Position numbers and translations under genes: made by a program | The notes under the pieces: generated by a model | Databases searched by the model: none | Seen by the model: only the letters and a program-made list of their open reading frames with translations | Told to the model about the DNA's origin: nothing | Shown here: positions 1 to 6,198 of the stretch, piece after piece | Layout of the letters: each line of letters begins with the position of its first letter | Position numbering within the stretch: position 1 is the first letter of the stretch | DNA from: Reyranella sp. | Lineage (GTDB): Bacteria > Pseudomonadota > Alphaproteobacteria > Reyranellales > Reyranellaceae | Direction: 5' to 3' | Assembly: GCA_030684475.1 (NCBI GenBank) | Contig: JAUXWB010000334.1 | Coordinates: 1-32,825, forward strand | DNA length: 32,825 nt

Positions 1-123
1 CTCAGGCGGATCGGCGCACGAACAATCGACGCCCTCTGGCGGGCCATCGGCGACATCTGCGCCCTCTACTCCCAGCACGAATGCTGGAACTACCTTAAAG
101 ACGCTGGCTATGCGCCTGATTAA
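1..123 (+). CDS. IS630-family transposase, C-terminal fragment
   Basis: Frame 1 is open from the first base and encodes 40 residues before TAA at 121-123. The residues contain TIDALWRAIGDICALYSQ, then a CWNYLKDAGY-like tail. This matches the pattern at the extreme C-terminus of IS630-family (DDE superfamily) transposases, where a helix is followed by an EC.NYF..AGY ending. The catalytic DDE residues lie upstream and outside the window, so it is not possible to say whether the gene is intact. The family call rests on a short tail and is moderately secure. Confidence 0.65.
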   Translation, partial: LRRIGARTIDALWRAIGDICALYSQHECWNYLKDAGYAPD

Positions 124-138
124 ACGCTCGATGCTCTA
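1..138 (+). mobile_element. Right end of an IS630-family insertion sequence (left part outside window)
   Basis: The window opens inside an IS630-type transposase gene, whose stop codon is at 121-123. A CTAG tetranucleotide follows at 136-139. IS630 is known to insert at the TA of CTAG and duplicate that TA, so the element probably ends at or near base 136, with the duplicated TA at 137-138. Those same bases are part of the TAG stop codon of the minus-strand lactonase gene. The terminal inverted repeat cannot be confirmed because the other end is outside the window; the exact boundary is inferred. Confidence 0.6.
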
Positions 139-903
139 GAACGCGGGGACCGGCGCCTGCGGCACGTCCTTCCAGAACTCGGCGTCGTGGCCGAAGAACA
201 GCCTGGCCCCGCCCCGCTCCAGTGCCGCAAGACGATCGAGCGAGGCCAGCATCTCGGCGCGGTCGAAGACGAAGCGTGGCAGGCGACGGTCGCGTAGCGT
301 GCGGCAGAAGTAGCAGGCGTCGCCGGTCAGCACGATCTCGCCTTTCTCAGTCCGCAGCTTCAGCGATTGATGGCCAGGGGTGTGACCGTAAGTCGGGATG
401 CAGACGACGCTGCCGTCGCCGAACAGATCGTGCTCGCCCTCAACCTGCCTTACCGGGTGGCCATGGTCGAAGTCGGCTTTGAAGAAGCCGACCTTGGCCG
501 CCGTCTCGGGATCCTGGGCGGCCTGCCATTCGCGCTTCTGCACCACCATGGTGGCGTTGGGCACCAGTTCATTGCCGCCGGCATGATCGAAGTGCAGGTG
601 TGAATTCACGATGTAGTCGACCTTGCCGGGATCGCGGTCGATCAATTCGAGGCGCGACTTCACGTCGTCCGCCGCGCCGTACTGCTCGAAGCCGAAGATG
701 CGTGCCACGCGCTCGCCCAAACGCCCGGCCGCGTCGGTACGGCATTGCGGATGCAGGCCGGGGTCTAACAGGGCGCGGCCTTTGGGATGCTCGATCAGGT
801 ACGACGGGATCGGCAGCGTCACCGGCCCGTCCTCGCCATCGATCATGTCCTTCAGACGGCCGACCAGGCGGCCGCAGGTCATGGCGTAGAGCTTGGCGAC
901 CAT
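136..903 (-). CDS. N-acyl-homoserine-lactonase-family metallo-beta-lactamase-fold hydrolase
   Basis: A 255-residue protein with the metallo-beta-lactamase fold, most like the AHL lactonase (AiiA/AttM) branch, which opens lactone rings with two metal ions. Visible metal ligands are the HLHFDH motif at residues 102-107, GHTPGH at 173-178, the Asp of LTGDA at 195 and a late GHD near residue 240. No signal peptide is seen, so it should be cytoplasmic. It starts 10 bases after gatB, and its GAGGAGG ribosome-binding site overlaps the gatB stop, so the two are probably co-transcribed. The stop codon TAG coincides with the inferred IS630 insertion point, but the C-terminus appears full length. The substrate could be an acyl-homoserine lactone or another lactone; the sequence alone does not decide this. 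Confidence 0.85.
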   Translation of the reverse strand: MVAKLYAMTCGRLVGRLKDMIDGEDGPVTLPIPSYLIEHPKGRALLDPGLHPQCRTDAAGRLGERVARIFGFEQYGAADDVKSRLELIDRDPGKVDYIVNSHLHFDHAGGNELVPNATMVVQKREWQAAQDPETAAKVGFFKADFDHGHPVRQVEGEHDLFGDGSVVCIPTYGHTPGHQSLKLRTEKGEIVLTGDACYFCRTLRDRRLPRFVFDRAEMLASLDRLAALERGGARLFFGHDAEFWKDVPQAPVPAF

Positions 904-913
904 CGCGGCCTCC

Positions 914-2362
914 TCAGGCGTCGAGCGCCTTCTTCAGGAGTTCGTTGACGATCTTGGGATTGGCCTTGCCGCCGGTCGACTTCATGACCTGGCCGACGAA
1001 CCAGCCCATCAGGGTGGGCTTGGCCTTGTAGGCCGCGACCTGCCCCGGGTTGGCGTCGATCACCGCCTTGATGGCGGCCTCAATGGCGCCGGTGTCGGTC
1101 ACCTGCTTGAGGCCCCGCTCTTCCACCAGAACGGCCGGATCCTTGCCGGTCTCCTCCATGGCGAGGAACAGGTCCTTGGCGATACGGCCCGAGATCGTGC
1201 CGTCGGCCTGCAGGTCGAGCAGCTTGCCGAGATGCTCCGCCATAATCGGCGACTCCGCGATCGTGGCACCACGACGGTTCAGCATGGCGAAGAAATCGCC
1301 CGTCACGAGCTTCACGACTTCCTTCGCGTCACGGCCCTTGGCCACCGTATCGAAGAACGCCGCCGTCTCCTTCTCAAGAACCAGCACGCCCGCATCGTAG
1401 GACGTCAGACCGTATTCCTTGATGAAGCGCGCTTTCCGTGCATCAGGGAGCTCCGGCAGGCTGGCGCGGATCTTGTCGACATAGTCCTGGGTGAAGACCA
1501 GGGGCAGCAGGTCGGGATCGGGGAAGTAGCGGTAATCGTGCGCGTCTTCCTTGGAGCGCATGGAGCGCGTCTCGCCGCGGCCGGGATCGAACAGCCGCGT
1601 TTCCTGCACGATCTTGCCACCGCCCTCGATGATTTCGACCTGGCGGCGCGCCTCGTACTCGATGGCCTGCTTCACGTAGCGGATCGAGTTCACGTTCTTG
1701 ATCTCGCAGCGCGTGCCGAGGTCAGCACCCGGTTTGCGCACCGAGACGTTGACGTCGCAGCGCATGGAACCCTCGTCCATGTTGCCGTCGCAGGTGCCGA
1801 GATAGCGCACGATCGAGCGCAGCTTGTTAAGATAGGCAGCCGCCTCGTCAGCCGTGCGCATGTCGGGCTTGCTGACGATTTCCATCAGCGCCACACCCGA
1901 CCGGTTCAGGTCGACATAGGTCTGGCTCGGGTGCTGGTCATGCAGGCTCTTGCCGGCGTCCTGCTCGAGATGCAGGCGCTCGATTCCGATCGTCTTGGTG
2001 GTCCCGTCGGCCAAGTCGATCTCGACCTCGCCCTCGCCCACGATCGGATCCTTATACTGCGAGATCTGGTAGCCGGCCGGCAGGTCGGCATAAAAGTAGT
2101 TCTTGCGATCGAACACCGAGCGCAGGTTGATCCGCGCATTGAGTCCGAGACCGGTGCGCACCGCCTGCTCGACGCAGCGCTCGTTGATCACGGGCAGCAT
2201 GCCGGGCATGGCGGCGTCGACCAGAGACACCTGGGTATTGGGGTCGGCGCCGAACGCGGTCGGAGCGCCGGAGAAGAGCTTGGCCTCGGAAACGACCTGG
2301 GCGTGGACCTCCAAGCCCAGCACGATTTCCCACTCGCCGGAGTCAGTTTTGATCAGTGACAT
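914..2362 (-). CDS. gatB: Aspartyl/glutamyl-tRNA(Asn/Gln) amidotransferase subunit B
   Basis: GatB binds misacylated Glu-tRNA(Gln) or Asp-tRNA(Asn) and, using ammonia delivered from GatA, carries out the kinase and transamidation steps in the cytoplasm. The 482-residue protein has the usual length. It begins [13 protein letters not shown] and carries the GatB signature [19 protein letters not shown] near residues 84-102. It ends in the helical GatB/YqeY domain ([19 protein letters not shown]). An in-frame ATG at 2398 with a GGAG seven bases upstream would add 12 residues. The ATG at 2362 is preferred because it matches the family N-terminus and sits six bases after a -10-like hexamer. The gene is separated from gatC-gatA by about 2 kb containing a plus-strand receptor gene and lysE. 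Confidence 0.95.
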   Translation of the reverse strand: MSLIKTDSGEWEIVLGLEVHAQVVSEAKLFSGAPTAFGADPNTQVSLVDAAMPGMLPVINERCVEQAVRTGLGLNARINLRSVFDRKNYFYADLPAGYQISQYKDPIVGEGEVEIDLADGTTKTIGIERLHLEQDAGKSLHDQHPSQTYVDLNRSGVALMEIVSKPDMRTADEAAAYLNKLRSIVRYLGTCDGNMDEGSMRCDVNVSVRKPGADLGTRCEIKNVNSIRYVKQAIEYEARRQVEIIEGGGKIVQETRLFDPGRGETRSMRSKEDAHDYRYFPDPDLLPLVFTQDYVDKIRASLPELPDARKARFIKEYGLTSYDAGVLVLEKETAAFFDTVAKGRDAKEVVKLVTGDFFAMLNRRGATIAESPIMAEHLGKLLDLQADGTISGRIAKDLFLAMEETGKDPAVLVEERGLKQVTDTGAIEAAIKAVIDANPGQVAAYKAKPTLMGWFVGQVMKSTGGKANPKIVNELLKKALDA

Positions 2363-2368
2363 GACGGC

Positions 2369-2397
2369 TAAATAGGGACTTGGACCGGACCTGTCCA
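2369..2397 (-). promoter_or_regulatory. Candidate sigma-70-type promoter for a leaderless gatB transcript
   Basis: Reading the minus strand, TGGACA (2397-2392, five of six matches to TTGACA) is followed by a 17-base spacer and TATTTA (2374-2369). Exactly six bases then precede the gatB ATG at 2362. A transcript starting about seven bases after the -10 would begin at the ATG itself. There is no Shine-Dalgarno sequence in front of this ATG. The elements are visible directly; leaderless expression is inferred. Confidence 0.45.
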
Positions 2398-2453
2398 TGC
2401 TTAGGCTCCGCGCCGATCAATCACCCAAGGAGGCTCCCGGAGCCCTGCCGAAA

Positions 2454-2534
2454 AGTCGTTCCATCATTACCGGCGCCACGGCCGCCGTACTCGACGCACC
2501 CGCGATCGTGAAAGCCCAGAATGTTGGCGACTGG
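2454..2534 (+). pseudogene. Decayed signal-peptide remnant resembling a Bug/solute-binding-protein N-terminus
   Basis: Inside a 62-codon open frame (2397-2585) the segment ITGATAAVLDAPAIVKAQ has the layout of an export signal with an A-x-A-type cleavage site. It lines up without gaps with the signal peptide of the intact receptor gene just downstream (LAGTVATTLGAPAVARAQ). The frame stops 20 codons later, and the following residues resemble no receptor. A short hydrophobic-run interruption (Asp where Gly or Ala is usual) fits decay. It may be the 5' end of a former tandem receptor gene. The similarity is directly visible; the pseudogene reading is inferred. Confidence 0.4.
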
Positions 2535-2622
2535 TGTGGCGGTTTGCACGGCAAAAGAGGTTGCATCCTAGCCGCCTACAGGTAGGTTCCCAAGTAACAA
2601 AGACATAATCTGGGAGGCTAAA

Positions 2623-3600
2623 ATGTCCATATTGCGTCGCCGCGCCGTGTTGGCCGGCACTGTTGCCACGACCCTGGGCGCGCCCGCTGTCGCCCGAGCC
2701 CAGGACGCCTGGCCCAAGGGCCCGATCAAATTCCTGGTGCCGTTCCCGCCGGGCGGCTCGACCGACCCGATCACCCGGATCATCCAGGCCAAGATGATTG
2801 ATAACACCGGCTGGAACATCGTCGTCGAAAACAAGCCTGGCGGCAGTGGAGTCGTCGGCGCCGCCATCGCCGCCAAGGCCCCGCCCGACGGAAACACGTG
2901 GCTGTTCGTGTTCGACAACCAGATCCTGCATTCGCTGTGGGGGTTGCCATTGCCGTACAAGGACAGCGAACTCATGCCGATCACGCAGATCGGCCGCAGC
3001 GCGCAGGGCATCGCCGCCTACCCGACGCGGCCCTACAATACTTTCGCCGAGGCCATCAAGGCGGCCAAGGCGGAGCCCGGCAAGATCAGCATCGGATCGC
3101 TCAGCTCCAGCCTCGCCCAGATCTTCATCGCCTTCCTGCAGAAGGAGAACGGCTTCCAGTTGAACTACATCCCCTACAAGGGAGGCGGGCCCCTCTTCCA
3201 GGATGCCCTCGCCGGCGTCACCGACCTCTCCGTCTCGAGCCTGGCCAACATGATGCCGCATGTTCGGGCCGGCAAGCTGAAGCTCGTCGGCGTCACCGGC
3301 GAAACGCGCAGCAAGCTTGCGCCCGACACGCCTACCCTTGCACAACAGGGCGTCAAGGCGGTTCCCTCCTACTCGTGGTGGGGTGTGTATGCACCGACCG
3401 GCACGCCCAAGCCGATCGTCGATCGCATGTACGCCGAGATCTCAAAAGCCGTACGTGCGCCCGACGTCACCCAGAAGTTCCTGGATCAGTTCGACATGGA
3501 CGTCGTGATGAGTTCGCCCGAACAGTTCACCGCGCTCACGAGCAAGGAGCAGGCCTTCTGGGCCAAGGTCATCAAGGACAACAACCTCACGGCAGGCTAA
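2623..3600 (+). CDS. Bug-family (TctC-type) tripartite tricarboxylate transporter substrate-binding protein
   Basis: A 325-residue periplasmic receptor of the Bug/TctC family, which captures small carboxylates and related solutes. An N-terminal signal with an RRR start (Tat-like), hydrophobic core and ARA-QD cleavage near residue 26 is followed by the family hallmarks: FLVPFPPGGSTDPITR, VVENKPGGSGVVGA and, later, NYIPYKGGGPLFQDALAG. GGGAGG five bases before the ATG at 2623 is a strong ribosome-binding site. No TctA/TctB membrane genes are nearby, so this is one of the orphan receptors common in proteobacteria with expanded Bug families; the ligand cannot be predicted. It interrupts the otherwise minus-strand gat region and lies just downstream of a signal-peptide remnant, which suggests local duplication or insertion. 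Confidence 0.92.
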   Translation: MSILRRRAVLAGTVATTLGAPAVARAQDAWPKGPIKFLVPFPPGGSTDPITRIIQAKMIDNTGWNIVVENKPGGSGVVGAAIAAKAPPDGNTWLFVFDNQILHSLWGLPLPYKDSELMPITQIGRSAQGIAAYPTRPYNTFAEAIKAAKAEPGKISIGSLSSSLAQIFIAFLQKENGFQLNYIPYKGGGPLFQDALAGVTDLSVSSLANMMPHVRAGKLKLVGVTGETRSKLAPDTPTLAQQGVKAVPSYSWWGVYAPTGTPKPIVDRMYAEISKAVRAPDVTQKFLDQFDMDVVMSSPEQFTALTSKEQAFWAKVIKDNNLTAG

Positions 3601-3660
3601 GCGGCAACGGACCGCCCGCAGCCCTCCGACCAACCTGGCCGGCAACGCGCCGATTGCTTC

Positions 3661-3681
3661 GCCGTCACGACAAGTGACGGC
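3661..3681. other. Perfect hairpin between convergent genes
   Basis: GCCGTCAC and GTGACGGC form an eight-base-pair stem around a five-base loop, in the 112-bp gap between the 3' ends of the Bug receptor gene and lysE. Neither strand has a T-run after the stem, so it is not a classical intrinsic terminator. It could still stop or process transcripts from both sides. Confidence 0.4.
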
Positions 3682-3712
3682 ACCGGAGATGATGGTGGTG
3701 CGACAGCAAGCC

Positions 3713-4324
3713 TCAGCGACGCGAAAGCGCCAGCCACAGCCCGCCGCCGATCAGGAAACCGCCGCTCACGCGAGACATGAGCCGTACCCGCTTGGCGGAA
3801 AGAGCGCGGCCGGCACGTCCCGAGGCGATGGCGTAGGCGCTGTCGGAGAGGACTGCGAACAGCATGGCCGTGAGCCCCATGATCGCGATCTGCAGGCCGT
3901 AATCGCGCGCGGGATCGATGAATTGCGGAAAGAAGGCGCCGAAGAACAGCAGCGTCTTGGGGTTGCTGAGCGCCACCAGCACGCCCTGCACCAGAAATCC
4001 GCCGCGCGGCGGCCTGGGCGTTGCCGCCTCACCGTCCTCGCCGCTGGAGCGGATCATCTTCCAGCCGAGCCAGATCAGGTAGGCGGCGCCCGCGAGCCTC
4101 AGCCAGTCGAACCAGTGGCCCGTAGCCTCGATCAGCGAGGTGAGACCGATGCCGACAACGCCGATCATGACGGCGAGACCGACCTGGGTGCCGAGCATGT
4201 TCAGGAGTCCAGCGCGTGTGCCATGGCGGATGCTGTTGGCGATGATCAGCGTCACCGTCGGCCCCGGCACGATGACGATGACGAGGCAGGCGACGAGATA
4301 GGCGGCGTAGAGTTCGAGCGACAT
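3713..4324 (-). CDS. LysE/RhtB-family amino-acid exporter
   Basis: A 203-residue inner-membrane protein of the LysE/RhtB superfamily, which exports amino acids or related metabolites. It begins with LELYAAYLVACLVIVIVPGP, the hallmark first helix ending in PGP, followed by an NSIRHGTRAGLLNMLG segment. A mid-protein GALVALSNPK-like motif (here GVLVALSNPKTLLFFGAFFP) is the other family signature. About five to six hydrophobic segments are visible. It starts 13 bases after the gatA stop with AGGA six bases before the ATG, so it is probably the last gene of a gatC-gatA-lysE unit. Whether this linkage to Gln/Asn-tRNA synthesis has meaning is unknown, and the substrate cannot be told. Confidence 0.9.
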   Translation of the reverse strand: MSLELYAAYLVACLVIVIVPGPTVTLIIANSIRHGTRAGLLNMLGTQVGLAVMIGVVGIGLTSLIEATGHWFDWLRLAGAAYLIWLGWKMIRSSGEDGEAATPRPPRGGFLVQGVLVALSNPKTLLFFGAFFPQFIDPARDYGLQIAIMGLTAMLFAVLSDSAYAIASGRAGRALSAKRVRLMSRVSGGFLIGGGLWLALSRR

Positions 4325-4337
4325 GCGCAGTCCTGCC

Positions 4338-5810
4338 TCAATACCCCGCGGCCCTGCCGCCGAACGCCGCTGCCTTCTCCAGCGCCGCCGCGGCGCGCAG
4401 CATGGTCTCTTCGTCGAAGGCGCGGCCGATGAGCTGAAGCCCCAGCGGCAGTCCGTCCTTGTCGAGGCCGGCCGGCACCGAGATGCCGGGCAGGCCCGCC
4501 ATCGAAGCCGGGATGGTGAACATGTCGTTGAGATACATCGTCACCGGATCGTCCATCTTCTCGCCCGCGGCGAAGGCCGCGGTGGGTGCGGTCGGCGTCA
4601 GCAGCACGTCGCACCTCTCGAAAGCCTGGTTGAAGTCGCGGGCGATCAGCGAACGGATCTGCTGCGCCTTCTTGTAGTAGGCGTCGTAGTAGCCGGCAGA
4701 CAGCACGTAGGTGCCGATCATGATGCGGCGGCGTACTTCCTTGCCGAAGCCCGCGCCGCGCGTGTTCCGATACATCTCGGCCAGGTCCTTGCCCGGCACG
4801 CGCAACCCGAAACGCACGCCGTCATAACGTGCCAGGTTCGACGAGCACTCGGCCGGCGCCACGATGTAATAGGCCGGCAGGGCGTATTTGGTGTGAGGCA
4901 GCGAGACCTCGACCGGCACCGCGCCGGCGGCTTTCAACATCTCAATGCCGCGCGTCCACAGCGCCTCGATCTCCGGCGACGTGCCGTCGACGCGGTATTC
5001 CCTGGGAATGCCGACGCGCAGACCCTTGATATCCGGATTGCGCGCGGCCACAACGAAATCGGGCAGCGCCAGCGGCGCCGAGGTCGAATCCTTGGGGTCG
5101 TGGCCGGCCATCGCCTGCAGCAGCAGCGCCGAATCCTCGACGGTGCGGGCAAACGGGCCTGGCTGATCCAGCGAGCTGGCGAAGGCCACGACGCCCCAAC
5201 GCGAGCAGCGGCCATAGGTCGGCTTCAGACCGACGATGCCGCAGAACGACGCCGGCTGGCGGATCGAGCCGCCGGTATCGGTGCCGGTGCTGCCCGGCAC
5301 CATGTAGGCGGCCACCGCCGCAGCCGAGCCGCCGGACGAGCCGCCGGGTACCAGCTTGCGGTTGTCGCCCCCGCGCTTCCACGGGTTCTCGACGCCGGCG
5401 AAATGGCTGGTCATGTTCGACGAGCCCATGGCGAATTCGTCGAGGTTGGTCTTGCCGACCATCACCGCGCCCGACTTCCAGAGATTGGTCGTCACGGTGC
5501 TCTCGTACTGCGGCACGAAGCCTTCGAGGATGTGCGAGGCGGCCGTGGTTTGCACGCCCTCGGTGCAGAACAGATCTTTTATGGCGAGCGGGATCCCCTC
5601 GAGGAGGCCCGCCTCGCCCTTCGCACGACGCCCATCGGAAGCCGCCGCCATGGCGCGCGCCTTCTCGGGGGTCTCGGTGATGAAGGCGTTGAGTGCGCGG
5701 TGCTCGTCCAGCTTCTTGAGATGGGCGTCGGCCACTTCGACGGCGCTCGTCTCCTTCTTCGCGAGCGCGGCGCCGAGCTGGGCGATGGTAAGGTCGGTGA
5801 GAGACGTCAT
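4338..5810 (-). CDS. gatA: Aspartyl/glutamyl-tRNA(Asn/Gln) amidotransferase subunit A
   Basis: The glutaminase subunit of GatCAB, which releases ammonia from glutamine for transfer to misacylated tRNA bound by GatB. The 490-residue protein has the amidase-signature Ser-cisSer-Lys triad: Lys78 in PLAIKDLFC, cis-Ser158 in [14 protein letters not shown] and nucleophile Ser182 in [13 protein letters not shown]. The region after the triad ([20 protein letters not shown]) is characteristic of GatA rather than generic amidases. It starts three bases after gatC, and the GGAG of its ribosome-binding site overlaps the gatC stop region, so translation is probably coupled. Length and motifs indicate an intact enzyme. 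Confidence 0.96.
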   Translation of the reverse strand: MTSLTDLTIAQLGAALAKKETSAVEVADAHLKKLDEHRALNAFITETPEKARAMAAASDGRRAKGEAGLLEGIPLAIKDLFCTEGVQTTAASHILEGFVPQYESTVTTNLWKSGAVMVGKTNLDEFAMGSSNMTSHFAGVENPWKRGGDNRKLVPGGSSGGSAAAVAAYMVPGSTGTDTGGSIRQPASFCGIVGLKPTYGRCSRWGVVAFASSLDQPGPFARTVEDSALLLQAMAGHDPKDSTSAPLALPDFVVAARNPDIKGLRVGIPREYRVDGTSPEIEALWTRGIEMLKAAGAVPVEVSLPHTKYALPAYYIVAPAECSSNLARYDGVRFGLRVPGKDLAEMYRNTRGAGFGKEVRRRIMIGTYVLSAGYYDAYYKKAQQIRSLIARDFNQAFERCDVLLTPTAPTAAFAAGEKMDDPVTMYLNDMFTIPASMAGLPGISVPAGLDKDGLPLGLQLIGRAFDEETMLRAAAALEKAAAFGGRAAGY

Positions 5811-5813
5811 GGC

Positions 5814-6131
5814 CTACTCCACCACTTTGGGAACGGTGAAGAAGCCGCCGGCATTCTTGTCCGAGGGGTCGATGTAGACCGCCCCACCCGGCGCGTTGGC
5901 CAGCACCTTGGCAGCGATGCCGCCGTCGGTCACCTTGTCGACGCGCAGCGGCAGGATCACGTCCGAGACGCTCGACAGCGGCTCGACGTCCCGGGTGTCG
6001 ACCTCGTTCAGCTGCTCGATCCAGGCGAAAATCCCCGACAGCTCGCCGGCCAGGGTGCCGAGCTCCTCCTCCGGAACCTTCAGACGGGCAAGCTGCGCGA
6101 TGCGTGCCACGGTGTCCTTGTCGAGCGCCAT
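5814..6131 (-). CDS. gatC: Aspartyl/glutamyl-tRNA(Asn/Gln) amidotransferase subunit C
   Basis: GatC is the small subunit that wraps around GatA and stabilises the GatCAB complex. The 105-residue protein shows the family pattern: VARIAQLARLKVPEEEL at the start, ELSGIFAWIEQLNEVDT in the middle, then VEPLSSV and a C-terminal FFTVPKVVE. GGAGA seven bases before the ATG is a good ribosome-binding site. It is the first gene of the gatC-gatA-lysE run. The antiporter gene upstream on the same strand ends 67 bases away, so a separate promoter may lie in that gap, although none is obvious. Confidence 0.95.
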   Translation of the reverse strand: MALDKDTVARIAQLARLKVPEEELGTLAGELSGIFAWIEQLNEVDTRDVEPLSSVSDVILPLRVDKVTDGGIAAKVLANAPGGAVYIDPSDKNAGGFFTVPKVVE

Positions 6132-6198
6132 TCCGTTCTCTCCGAAAGCCCGTATTGGGCGCGGTTGGTAGCCGTTTTACCCTGGCCTAGCAACCGGA

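Noticed and set aside
893..2359. 488-codon open frame on the plus strand
   Set aside because: It is the antisense of gatB. GC-rich third positions keep the opposite strand open; the product is a His/Asp/Gly-rich string with no domain, and gatB is unmistakable.
3661..3681. Hairpin as an intrinsic terminator
   Set aside because: No T-run on either strand, so it is listed only as a hairpin.
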